Shown here: positions 56,251 to 64,000 of the stretch, piece by piece
Layout: the number at the start of each line of letters is the position of its first letter
How positions within the stretch are numbered: the stretch's first letter is position 1
Source: Rhodopirellula halodulae
GTDB taxonomy: Bacteria > Planctomycetota > Planctomycetia > Pirellulales > Pirellulaceae
Reading direction: 5' to 3'
NCBI RefSeq assembly: GCF_020966775.1
Contig: NZ_JAJKFV010000029.1
Coordinates: 1,997,372-2,061,371 of the forward strand
DNA length: 64,000 nt
Notes under the pieces: generated by a model
Databases searched by the model: none
Told to the model about the DNA's origin: nothing
The model's input: the letters and a program-made list of their open reading frames with translations, nothing else
Translations under genes and position numbers: made by a program

Positions 56251-56455
56251 TTCAGTGATGGGGGTATCGGGGAGACGGGCGACGCGGACTGCGGTGTGAT
56301 GAAAAAGTGATTTCCGCAGGGGGACCTAACGCGGCCACGTTGAATGTATGGGAGTTTGATGTTGGAAGTTCATTGGAGATCCGGTGTTGTGGCACGCACG
56401 CCCGTGATGAGGCGATGAATTGACCAACCGGATTTCGCGTTCCCGAACGGGGAGC

Positions 56456-57886
56456 CTATTTGGACCCAGCCAGCTTTTCAGCGTGCGATCGAGCCCAAAC
56501 ATCCAATTTTAGCAGTTGATCTAGCGTTGGTGAGGATTCGTGATGATGGTCCTGCAACGTCCTGCGGCACAGTTCGGGGATGTCAGTAAAGCGAATTTGA
56601 CGCTGTAGGAACAGATCGACTGCGGTCTCGTTGGCGGCATTGACCACCGCACCGGCGGTTCCGCCGACGCGAGCCACTTCGAAACCGAGGGCCAACGCGG
56701 GAAAACGTTCGGGATCGGCGGGGCAAAGCGTCATGTCCCACGGCGAAGTGCGGTCCAAGGACGGCGACGGGCACGGCAAACGACGCGGGTAGGTCAACGC
56801 GTACTGAATGGGCATTCGCATGTCAGGCGGGCTGATTTGGGCGATCAGACTGCCGTCTTCAAATTCAACAAACGAGTGAATCAGGGATTGAGGGTGCACG
56901 ACGACCTCGATTTTGTCGGCCGGCACGTCGAACAACCATTTCGCCTCGATGACTTCCAATGCCTTGTTCATCATGGAGGCCGAATCAATCGTGATCTTGG
57001 CCCCCATTTTCCATGTCGGGTGGGCGAGGGCTTGTTCGACCGTGGCGTCACGCATTTGTGCCGTGGTCCAGTCGCGAAAAGGGCCACCGCTGGCCGTCAG
57101 GATCAACCGACGAACGCCGGGCCAATTGGTTGTCGGGGCTGGCTTTGCGGCGAGATCCGTTGGGGCGTCGGAGCCGGCGGGCGTTTGCGATTTGCGGGCG
57201 CGGGATTCGGCCAAACATTGAAAAATGGCGGAGTGTTCGCTGTCGACCGGAAGCAACTCCGCTCCGTTGTTCTGGACCGCTTGCGTGACGACCGGTCCGG
57301 CCACCACCAATGTTTCTTTGTTGGCCAAGGCGACTCGTTTGCCCGCATGGACGGCGGCCAAAGTGGATTCCAGTCCGGCTCGGCCGACGATGGCGGCAAC
57401 CACCACATCGACGTCTTTTTCCGTGGCGGCTCGAACCAACGCCTCGGAGCCCACGTCCAACCCGCAGTCGAGACCGGATCGGTTCGGTGAGTCTTCGCTG
57501 TTGGTTCTGATTTTGGCGGAATTCAGTGCCCTGGCGGCCTCCGCCTGTTTTTCAGGATCGGAAACGACAATCCGTTCCGGTGCGACGTGACAATCCGCTG
57601 CCAAACTGACCAAGGAATCGATTTGCGAGTGACCCGACAGGCTGGCGACTTGCCAATCGTGGACCGGGTCACACCGATGCAGATTTTGGATGACGTCCAA
57701 CGTCGCCACGCCGATGCTGCCCGTCGCTCCCAAAACCGCGACGCGTTGGACAGGCCGAGGACTGGAGATGCCGGAGGAAGAGCTGTTCGCTTGGACGCTG
57801 GATTTCCGTGAATCGTCTTTGCGGGGATCGCGAACCTCGCCGGGCTTTTCGGCTGGAGACGTTTCGCCAGTCGAATTCGAATCCAT
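56456..57886 (-). CDS. dxr: 1-deoxy-D-xylulose 5-phosphate reductoisomerase
   Basis: Dxr makes 2-C-methyl-D-erythritol 4-phosphate in the non-mevalonate isoprenoid pathway. NADPH motif GATGSIGVATLDVI lies near residue 50; LANKETLVVAGPVV and the metal/substrate segments PVDSEHSAIFQCL and LTASGGPFRDW follow; the end contains NAANETAVDLFL. The ATG at 57886 gives 476 aa; the first 45 residues are Ser/Glu-rich and not conserved, and about 30 extra residues (Ala/Pro-rich) interrupt the region between SAIFQ and LTASGGPF. rseP lies 205 bases downstream. Confidence 0.95.
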   Translation of the reverse strand: MDSNSTGETSPAEKPGEVRDPRKDDSRKSSVQANSSSSGISSPRPVQRVAVLGATGSIGVATLDVIQNLHRCDPVHDWQVASLSGHSQIDSLVSLAADCHVAPERIVVSDPEKQAEAARALNSAKIRTNSEDSPNRSGLDCGLDVGSEALVRAATEKDVDVVVAAIVGRAGLESTLAAVHAGKRVALANKETLVVAGPVVTQAVQNNGAELLPVDSEHSAIFQCLAESRARKSQTPAGSDAPTDLAAKPAPTTNWPGVRRLILTASGGPFRDWTTAQMRDATVEQALAHPTWKMGAKITIDSASMMNKALEVIEAKWLFDVPADKIEVVVHPQSLIHSFVEFEDGSLIAQISPPDMRMPIQYALTYPRRLPCPSPSLDRTSPWDMTLCPADPERFPALALGFEVARVGGTAGAVVNAANETAVDLFLQRQIRFTDIPELCRRTLQDHHHESSPTLDQLLKLDVWARSHAEKLAGSK

Positions 57887-58141
57887 GGGGCGAGCGGTGG
57901 GGTGCGGGGATGTCACGAGAATGATTGTCCAGGGTGTCAGGGGCCGTATCATGGGGGAACGGACCTGCCAGAACAATCCGAATAAGCCACCCAGACGTGT
58001 TGCATCGCGAGATTTTCACGGGCGTGAAAGTGGGGTGGTCTGGGATCTGCCGGGGCAGAATCGATAGTGGAACCTCTGTCTCGATCGTGAATCCTCGGTC
58101 CAGCAGCCAAATCTTCTTCAAACGGAAACCATTGGGACGCA

Positions 58142-60334
58142 ATGAGCAACGAACCAAAGTCGAAACGCGGGGGATCTTCCGAGAATCGCAGCGGAGGCAA
58201 TGTCTGGCTGGTTTTGTTGGCCGTGACCGCCGCCGTGGTCCTGAGCGCGTTTTTGTTCAGCGACAATCGTCGGCGTTTGGCCTACCCCCATTTGAAGGAA
58301 CTGCTGGCGAAAGAAGCCGAATTCCGCACCGACAGCAACGTAACCGATGCCGATGCGTCTGGTGAAACCAACGTCTCCGACGAAACCATTGTCTCCCGTG
58401 AAACATCAGACGCCATCGAAACGAGTTCGGATGAGTCCGCCAACTCGACTGAAGACGACGCCACGATTCCCGCTGTCGTGGTTGAAAGCAGCACAAAAGA
58501 GAACGTGTTCCACGAATTCAGTCGTTTGAGCAACGTGTTGGTGGCCGATGACCGGATCACCGGGAAGGTCTTTTTCCGTGCGTTCACCCCGAACCATCCA
58601 AGCGAAAACGCCGCGGCAGAAGAAGTCAATTTCGTCACCATTCGTGGCTATCCCAATGACGTGATTGCGGCCGAGCTGCAGGGACTGCTGGAAGCTTCCG
58701 GGGTCGATTGGGACAATGACCGGCCGAGCCGCTTTCTGGAAAATCATTGGCCCGAGCTGTTGATGATCGGTGTGCTGGTCGCACTGGGGATCGTGATGTT
58801 GAAACGCATGGGCGGTGTTGGATCGCCGATGTCTTTCTCGCGAAGCCGTGGCAAGCTGTACAGCGAAGATGATCTGCCCACCACGTTTGAGGACGTGGCC
58901 GGGATTGAAGAAGCGGTCGATGAAGTCCGTGAAGTGGTCGATTTCCTGAAGAACAGCGACAAGTATCACAATCTGGGCGGACGCATTCCCAAAGGTGTCC
59001 TGCTCGTTGGCCCTCCGGGAACGGGAAAGACATTGTTGGCCAAAGCCATTGCGGGCGAAGCCGGGGTGCCGTTCTTCAGCCTGTCCGGCAGTGACTTCGT
59101 CGAGATGTTCGTCGGTGTCGGAGCGGCTCGCGTGCGAGACATGTTCCAACAAGCCGTCAATCGAGCTCCCTGCATCATCTTTATCGACGAGTTGGACGCT
59201 CTCGGGAAAAGCCGCAGCGGCAGTGTTGTCGGGGGTCACGATGAACGCGAACAAACCTTGAACGCGTTGTTGGTGGAGATGGATGGATTTGATTCCAACT
59301 CTGGCGTGATTGTGGTGGCGGCGACCAACCGGCCGGAAACGCTGGACCCCGCCTTGCTGCGACCTGGGCGTTTTGATCGACATGTCTTGGTCGACCGACC
59401 CGACGTCGCGGGACGCGAAGAGATTCTCGGTGTGCACGTCAAAAACGTGAAGCTCGATGAGTCAGTGGAACTCAAAGGCATCGCGTCGATCACCAGCGGA
59501 TTTGTCGGTGCGGATCTGGCGAATCTCGTCAACGAAGCGGCCTTGCTGGCGGCTCGGAATGGCAAACCGGCCGTGGCCATGGAAGAATTCAACGAAGCCG
59601 TTGAACGCGTCACGGCTGGGTTGGAAAAGAAGAAACGCGTGATGAACGAAGACGAAAAGATTCGTGTCGCCTACCACGAGTCAGGGCATGCCTTGGTGGC
59701 CGCCGCGTTGCCTAACACGGATCCGGTTCACAAAGTCAGCATCATTCCGCGAGGATTGGCTGCCTTGGGCTACATGATGCAGCGTCCCGAAACCGAACGC
59801 TTTTTGATGACGAAGAGCGAGCTGGAAAGCCAAATGAAAGTCATGTTGGCTGGGACGTTGGCGGAAGAGATGATTTTTCAAGACATCAGCACCGGAGCCC
59901 AGAACGACCTGGAACGTTGCACCGAAACCGCTCGCAGCATGGTCATGGATTATGGCATGAGTCGTCTGGGACGAATCAATCTGCGTCGCAACACGCGTAG
60001 CCCGTTCTTGGCAGGTTCCGGCGGTGGCGAATATCAGGTCATGCACAGCGACGAAATGGCCAAGATGATCGACAAAGAAGTCTCGCGAATTGTCGACGAC
60101 ATGCTGGCTCAAACACGCGAAATTTTGGAGCAGCGGCGGGATGTGCTGGAAGCCGTGACGCAGCGATTGTTGGAGGTTGAAGCGATCGACAGCGACGAAC
60201 TGTTGCGGTTGATTGAAGAGCACAGTCGAGGTCCATGGCTCGTTCCTGGCACGGTCACCGAGAAGCCCAAAGCGAAGATCGTTCACCGCGAAGAAGCTCC
60301 CCTTTCGGATCGCGGCTCCGCCAACCGAAGCTGA
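58142..60334 (+). CDS. ftsH: ATP-dependent zinc metalloprotease FtsH
   Basis: A membrane-anchored AAA+ protease of 730 aa. An N-terminal TM (about residues 20-39), a large external region and a second TM (about 200-217) precede the AAA domain with Walker A GPPGTGKT at 290-297, Walker B FIDELDAL and the SRH ([18 protein letters not shown]). The zinc site is H512-E-S-G-H516, with the third ligand in the later D-L-E-R region. The external domain has an Asp/Ser/Thr/Glu-rich insert of about 50 residues not seen in E. coli FtsH. Divergent from dxr. Confidence 0.96.
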   Translation: MSNEPKSKRGGSSENRSGGNVWLVLLAVTAAVVLSAFLFSDNRRRLAYPHLKELLAKEAEFRTDSNVTDADASGETNVSDETIVSRETSDAIETSSDESANSTEDDATIPAVVVESSTKENVFHEFSRLSNVLVADDRITGKVFFRAFTPNHPSENAAAEEVNFVTIRGYPNDVIAAELQGLLEASGVDWDNDRPSRFLENHWPELLMIGVLVALGIVMLKRMGGVGSPMSFSRSRGKLYSEDDLPTTFEDVAGIEEAVDEVREVVDFLKNSDKYHNLGGRIPKGVLLVGPPGTGKTLLAKAIAGEAGVPFFSLSGSDFVEMFVGVGAARVRDMFQQAVNRAPCIIFIDELDALGKSRSGSVVGGHDEREQTLNALLVEMDGFDSNSGVIVVAATNRPETLDPALLRPGRFDRHVLVDRPDVAGREEILGVHVKNVKLDESVELKGIASITSGFVGADLANLVNEAALLAARNGKPAVAMEEFNEAVERVTAGLEKKKRVMNEDEKIRVAYHESGHALVAAALPNTDPVHKVSIIPRGLAALGYMMQRPETERFLMTKSELESQMKVMLAGTLAEEMIFQDISTGAQNDLERCTETARSMVMDYGMSRLGRINLRRNTRSPFLAGSGGGEYQVMHSDEMAKMIDKEVSRIVDDMLAQTREILEQRRDVLEAVTQRLLEVEAIDSDELLRLIEEHSRGPWLVPGTVTEKPKAKIVHREEAPLSDRGSANRS

Positions 60335-60408
60335 GCAACCAAGGCTGGATTCATCGAGGATCCAAGTTGGTTGGGAACGACTCGATTTTTGAGTGGTCCA
60401 GTGTCCGA

Positions 60409-60435
60409 GCAGGTGTTTCCATCTGAAACGCCTGC
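60409..60435 (+). terminator. Hairpin downstream of ftsH
   Basis: GCAGGTGTTTC / GAAACGCCTGC form an 11-bp stem with one G-U pair and a CATCT loop, 75 bases after the ftsH stop. No T run follows, so termination is only probable. Confidence 0.5.
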
Positions 60436-60601
60436 CTTGCGGCATTTGCTTTGAGCGGGAGCTTTGAATGAACGACTGGGAATGTGGATTCCGGTCTTTC
60501 GAGAAACTTCGCAGTTTTGTTAAAGCCCGAGGAGGTAGCGGACGAGATACGCTCGTTTTGCTAATTCTCTGCATCAGATCTCACGCAATCGGGCGTTCCC
60601 A

Positions 60602-61474
60602 ATGCGATTCAATTGGACAGCAAGACTCACCCTCGGGCGAACGTGTGTCGGTCTTTCCGCGTTAGCGACGCTCGGCCTGTTGGCGGGATGCCAGCAAACC
60701 AGCGGGACGACGGCTGCACCAATCAGCATGCTGCAACCTGGGCAAACGCCAGTGCAAAATCCGACCTTGCCCACGCTCGGGCCGTTCGGTGCTTCGGCGC
60801 GAGTCCCACCGCCGGCCACGGGATCCTACGGCAGTGTGACCGGTGCGACGTCCGCATCCACCTACGCACCGACCATGCCATACAACTCTTCCGCCAGCGG
60901 CATCGTTCCGATGAGTCACACGGCGGACAGTGCAGTGGGTTCCGGCGTCATGCAAGCCGGTGGCACCTTTGACAGTTCTTCGTCGGCGAGTCCTACGCCC
61001 CAGTGGGTGGAAACGAACTCGGTCCAACCGACTTCGGCTGTATCGGCTCCATCAACGGGGCCTCGCAGCGGTGGCATGCCAGTGATCGACTTGACCACAG
61101 CGCCTCCTCCTCCAGGATACGTTCCTTCGGGAACAATGCCCTCGGGTGCGATGAACTACGGCAATTCCACCGCCATGAACATGGCCGCTGGCTATCCGGC
61201 AAACACGCAGATCAACGCGGGGAGCACGGTTCAACCCGGTCAATTGCCGGTCAGTCAACTGGTGCCGATGCAGCCAACCCAATCGGCGTCCGAAAGTGCC
61301 CAGTGGAACACAGCGTCGGCGCCGGTTGCCGGGGCGTCGGATTCGTTCCAAGCTAATACGCCCGTTGCTGCGACCACAATGCAAAACAATTCGGTCGGCT
61401 CACAACCTGCCGCGAATCAGCCAAGCTTCTCGACGGCTGATCGTCCGGTTCAGTGGCGAGCACCGAATCGCTGA
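60602..61474 (+). CDS. Putative lipoprotein, Ser/Thr/Pro/Gln-rich
   Basis: The N-terminus ends in a lipobox LLAGC with the acylated cysteine at C30, so export and lipid anchoring are likely. The other 260 residues are low complexity (Ser, Thr, Ala, Pro, Gln, Gly, Asn) with no recognised domain. It seems unstructured and is probably an envelope spacer or adhesin-like protein. Standing alone between ftsH and trpA. Confidence 0.72.
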   Translation: MRFNWTARLTLGRTCVGLSALATLGLLAGCQQTSGTTAAPISMLQPGQTPVQNPTLPTLGPFGASARVPPPATGSYGSVTGATSASTYAPTMPYNSSASGIVPMSHTADSAVGSGVMQAGGTFDSSSSASPTPQWVETNSVQPTSAVSAPSTGPRSGGMPVIDLTTAPPPPGYVPSGTMPSGAMNYGNSTAMNMAAGYPANTQINAGSTVQPGQLPVSQLVPMQPTQSASESAQWNTASAPVAGASDSFQANTPVAATTMQNNSVGSQPAANQPSFSTADRPVQWRAPNR

Positions 61475-61521
61475 TCTGACCAGCGTCTGAGACTTCGCGG
61501 CTTCGAAAGCGGAGCCGACGA

Positions 61522-62358
61522 TCAGGCTGCGTCGATCGCTTCCCGGAGCGTCTGGCAGAATGTTCCGGCTTCATCAGCGGCGGCTTGGACGGGATCTTTT
61601 CCATCCGCTTCAGCCTGTTGCACCGCGGAGGCAACTCGACGAACGATGGCGGATCCGACGATCAAACCATCGGACACGGGAGCTAGCTTGGCAGCCGTTT
61701 CGGGACCGCTGATTCCAAAGCCGATGCAGATCGGCAAATCCGTTTGCTCTCGCAACCAACCGACATTGTCGACCAAGTTCGTGGGCAGCGTTGTTCGCTC
61801 GCCAGTGATTCCCGTGACAGAAACGTAGTACAAGAAACCACTGGAAAGCTCAGCGATTCGACATTGGCGATCTCGCGTGGTGGTTGGGGTTACGAGCTGG
61901 ATTAGGTCGAATCCGGCTTTCTGACAATGGCCGCTGAGCTCGTCGGCTTCTTCGACCAACAGGTCGGGAACAATGGCACCGCAGTATCCGGCTTGCATCG
62001 CTTTTTCGATGTAGTTTTGCATCCCAATGCGATAGATGATCGAGTAGCTGACCATCGTGACACGAGGCATGGGTTGCGTGTCGGAATTCTTGCTCAGCCG
62101 GCCGCCCAAGTTCCACAGGTCTTGCAGTTTGAAACCAGCGTCCAACGCCCGTTGGTAGGAAGCTTGGATGACCGGACCGTCCGCGATTGGATCGCTGTAG
62201 GGCACACCGACTTCGCACAGATCCGCTCCGTTTCGTCGAGCCGCCGCGATGACCGCTTCCGTCGTTTCGACGTTCGGATCACCCGTGGTCAAAAACGGCA
62301 TCAGAGCTTTGCGATTTTGGCCACGCAGAGAATCAAACAGGTTTTTCAGCGGCGTCAT
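61522..62358 (-). CDS. trpA: Tryptophan synthase alpha chain
   Basis: The alpha subunit cleaves indole-3-glycerol phosphate to indole. The ATG at 62358 gives 278 aa starting with MTPLKNLFDSLRGQ; the catalytic glutamate is in LCEVGVPYSDP (with the PIADGPVIQAS signature) and the phosphate-binding part is in IGFGISGPETAA and IVGSAIV. No trpB is adjacent, which is unlike the usual trpBA pair. The in-frame extension upstream has no family similarity. Confidence 0.96.
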   Translation of the reverse strand: MTPLKNLFDSLRGQNRKALMPFLTTGDPNVETTEAVIAAARRNGADLCEVGVPYSDPIADGPVIQASYQRALDAGFKLQDLWNLGGRLSKNSDTQPMPRVTMVSYSIIYRIGMQNYIEKAMQAGYCGAIVPDLLVEEADELSGHCQKAGFDLIQLVTPTTTRDRQCRIAELSSGFLYYVSVTGITGERTTLPTNLVDNVGWLREQTDLPICIGFGISGPETAAKLAPVSDGLIVGSAIVRRVASAVQQAEADGKDPVQAAADEAGTFCQTLREAIDAA

Positions 62359-62538
62359 GGATGGAGGATCGGCTTCAAATTGGATGGGAGGGCAGAATTG
62401 CTGGAATGCTTGTCGAATCGCTTTGCTAGCGTTGTTACGAATTACGCTTCGCGTCGAGAACGTGACGTCCGCGATCGGTGCATTGCTAGGCAAAGAGCGA
62501 TTGCAATTCGAGCAACACGCGGTGGACAGCCGCCAAGC

Positions 62539-63012
62539 CTAAATCCCAGGCTGCGGATCGGCAACCAAGCCGGTTCCAAACACGGGACGTGTCGGAACGG
62601 GATGAAAACGGGGCCACGGCACTTCGGGTGGCTTTTCCTGCTCGACGAACCGCTCCCCGGTTATTGGGTCCAGGTCCATCGGCGAAACGCCGTCGAGGAC
62701 ACCCGAGCCGGCGACAAAAGATTGAGAGGATTCACATCCGCCCGATTCGCAAAGCACTCCGTGGCCGTCGGTGGGCACAATGACCGCTCCGTCTTCGATC
62801 AGATTTTGGGTGTGCTGGGCGTTGCTGTGCGGGCGACCTCGCCGCCAATCGCCGAAGAAACCACCGTGATCGTCGGGATCATGCAAACGCTCGCTCGGGA
62901 CCCCCAATGCCACGCAGCCGCCGAAGCAACTGACACATGCCAGCACCATCAGCATTCGCACGGCTGCGGCGACGATGTTGGCGGTTCGGAAATGGGAATG
63001 GATCGATCGCAT
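62539..63012 (-). CDS. Small putative lipoprotein of unknown function
   Basis: From the ATG at 63012 the product is 157 aa. A hydrophobic leader (about residues 12-30, NIVAAAVRMLMVLACVS) ends in CFGGC, a weak lipobox with C33. The body is Gly/Asp/His-rich and includes SGGCESS and PEVPWPRFHPVPTRP. No family is recognised. The upstream gene on the same strand is the PQQ-type protein, 95 bases away, so co-transcription is possible. Confidence 0.6.
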   Translation of the reverse strand: MRSIHSHFRTANIVAAAVRMLMVLACVSCFGGCVALGVPSERLHDPDDHGGFFGDWRRGRPHSNAQHTQNLIEDGAVIVPTDGHGVLCESGGCESSQSFVAGSGVLDGVSPMDLDPITGERFVEQEKPPEVPWPRFHPVPTRPVFGTGLVADPQPGI

Positions 63013-63106
63013 GAAAGCATAATCGACCGTTACCGGTTGTCTCTTTAGAGAAAATTGCCCAACCGTCAAAGTCGCCGCAGTGTTTGAGTGCAGCTTCGTT
63101 TGAGTC

Positions 63107-64000
63107 TCATCGAGTTCCAACCGCGATCAGGTACTCCTGGCGATTCCCGCCCGTTCCGACCGCCGTTCGCAGTAACAGACGATCATCAATGGGAACTGGC
63201 GTGGCAAAGAAGGAATTGCCGGTTTGGTTGGTCGCCAACAGATCGAAACGGTCGGGGCTGGCTTTGAAGACAAAGATCTCTCCATCCTCCGATCCAACAT
63301 AAACCCGTCCATTGACCAACGTCGGCGATGAGCTGATGCCTCCGCCGAACAGCCTGGATTGCCACATGCGTTTCCCATCCATGGTCCGCCAGCAATACGC
63401 GACACCCGAGTCTGCGACTCCGAAAACATAGTTTGGAATCGTGAGAAGTGATTGCTCGTAGCACTTGACGTTGTTTTCCCATTGAACGTCGTTTGCGCTG
63501 CCGTCGCCGAGCACGCACCAAGTTCCGGATCCAGGATTGCCGCCACTGGTGATCACGCGACGATCGTCCCAGACGACAGTCCCGCAAATCGCCGCGGTGG
63601 CGGTGTCGACACGCCAAAGCTCTCGTCCAGTTTGTGGATCGTAGGCGTTGATCATGTCCGCACCGGAAATCAGCACCATCGGTTGGCCGCCGATCGTCGT
63701 GGCGATGGGCGTCGCGAAGTTCAAATTGGATGGCCGGTCGACGCGCCACCGTGTCTTTCCGGTGCGCGTATCCAACGCCGCCAAACAGCTTTCCGATCCA
63801 TCATATTCTGCGGCGACGATCAGCAGGTCATCCACCAGGATCGGGCTGGCGCCATATCCGAATTGGAACCGTGAGGGACGATACGCCGAAACACGTTGTT
63901 GCCAATTCTGTTGTCCGTCGGTTGTCACAGACGTCACGACGATTGCATCGTCCGTGTGGAAGGAAACGTAAACGTTCTGACCGTCCGAGGCAGGGCTGGG
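63107..64000 (-). CDS. PQQ-like beta-propeller repeat protein, 5' end outside window
   Basis: The reading frame is open to the end of the window; the start lies beyond it. Repeats of the beta-propeller type are clear: ALDTRTGKTRWRVD, AYDPQTGRELWRVDT, MDGKRMWQS and RVYVGSEDGEIFVFKASPD, each ending with a W docking motif. Such WD-like/PQQ repeats occur in outer membrane assembly factors (BamB) and in many exported planctomycete proteins. At least four blades are present; a signal peptide, if any, is off the window. Confidence 0.88.
   Translation of the reverse strand, partial: PSPASDGQNVYVSFHTDDAIVVTSVTTDGQQNWQQRVSAYRPSRFQFGYGASPILVDDLLIVAAEYDGSESCLAALDTRTGKTRWRVDRPSNLNFATPIATTIGGQPMVLISGADMINAYDPQTGRELWRVDTATAAICGTVVWDDRRVITSGGNPGSGTWCVLGDGSANDVQWENNVKCYEQSLLTIPNYVFGVADSGVAYCWRTMDGKRMWQSRLFGGGISSSPTLVNGRVYVGSEDGEIFVFKASPDRFDLLATNQTGNSFFATPVPIDDRLLLRTAVGTGGNRQEYLIAVGTR

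Noticed and set aside
1-64000. tRNA, rRNA, CRISPR arrays, insertion sequences, prophage
   Set aside because: No T-loop/acceptor pattern, repeat-spacer arrays, transposase or integrase motifs were found by eye; a dedicated scan could still find a small RNA gene.

Overview
The window reads as an ordinary chromosomal stretch of a planctomycete, most likely a Rhodopirellula-type Pirellulaceae. The basis is gene content rather than an RNA marker: a DUF1559 pseudopilin-like protein, DUF1080 and DUF1570 proteins, a Ser/Thr kinase with the planctomycete-type N-terminus followed by TPRs, an ECF-type sigma factor of the planctomycete-rich class, many secreted proteins of unknown function, moderate GC, frequent strand switching and few long operons. 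I see no rRNA, tRNA, CRISPR array, transposase, integrase or phage gene.

Layout. 0-9.8 kb: the 3' end of an AlgH-family gene abutting a metallophosphatase, then nadE, a rhodanese, a Cys-rich secreted protein, a DUF1570 metallopeptidase-like protein, a DUF1559 protein (minus), a Dabb protein and a LysR regulator. 9.9-16.1 kb: gltB-gltD with a strong terminator. 16.3-25.4 kb: an HtrA-like protease fused to PA14, a DUF1080 protein, then on the minus strand fliG, an NhaC-type antiporter, an 807-aa membrane protein and a hydroxypyruvate-isomerase-like enzyme. 25.7-33.9 kb: a small protein plus an orphan ParA, an M1 peptidase/DUF6702-like pair (minus), a Flp pilin with a membrane partner, a family-4 uracil-DNA glycosylase (minus) and der. 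34-39.8 kb: a double-TM2 protein, a secreted esterase-like protein overlapping a small membrane protein, a TPR protein and another DUF1080 protein (minus). 39.9-44.4 kb: a UvrA-family ATPase, then hisE-hisG (minus). 44.5-53.9 kb: the least explained part, with a 1286-aa kinase/TPR protein flanked by two small low-complexity secreted proteins, a PDZ-like secreted protein next to an ECF sigma gene, and two membrane proteins with coiled coils, one carrying a STAS-like domain. 54-64 kb: dxr-rseP (minus), ftsH (plus), two putative lipoproteins, trpA (minus) and a PQQ-type beta-propeller gene cut by the window end.

Working together. Clear pathway groups are GltBD (ammonium assimilation), HisE/HisG (steps 1-2 of histidine synthesis), Dxr (isoprenoid precursors) next to RseP, and the membrane proteases RseP and FtsH. 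Nothing is a previously known multigene defence or secondary-metabolite system. The best candidate for an undescribed module is 44.5-52.9 kb, where sensor-like, sigma, STAS-like and secreted repeat proteins sit together; that they act together is inference from proximity only.
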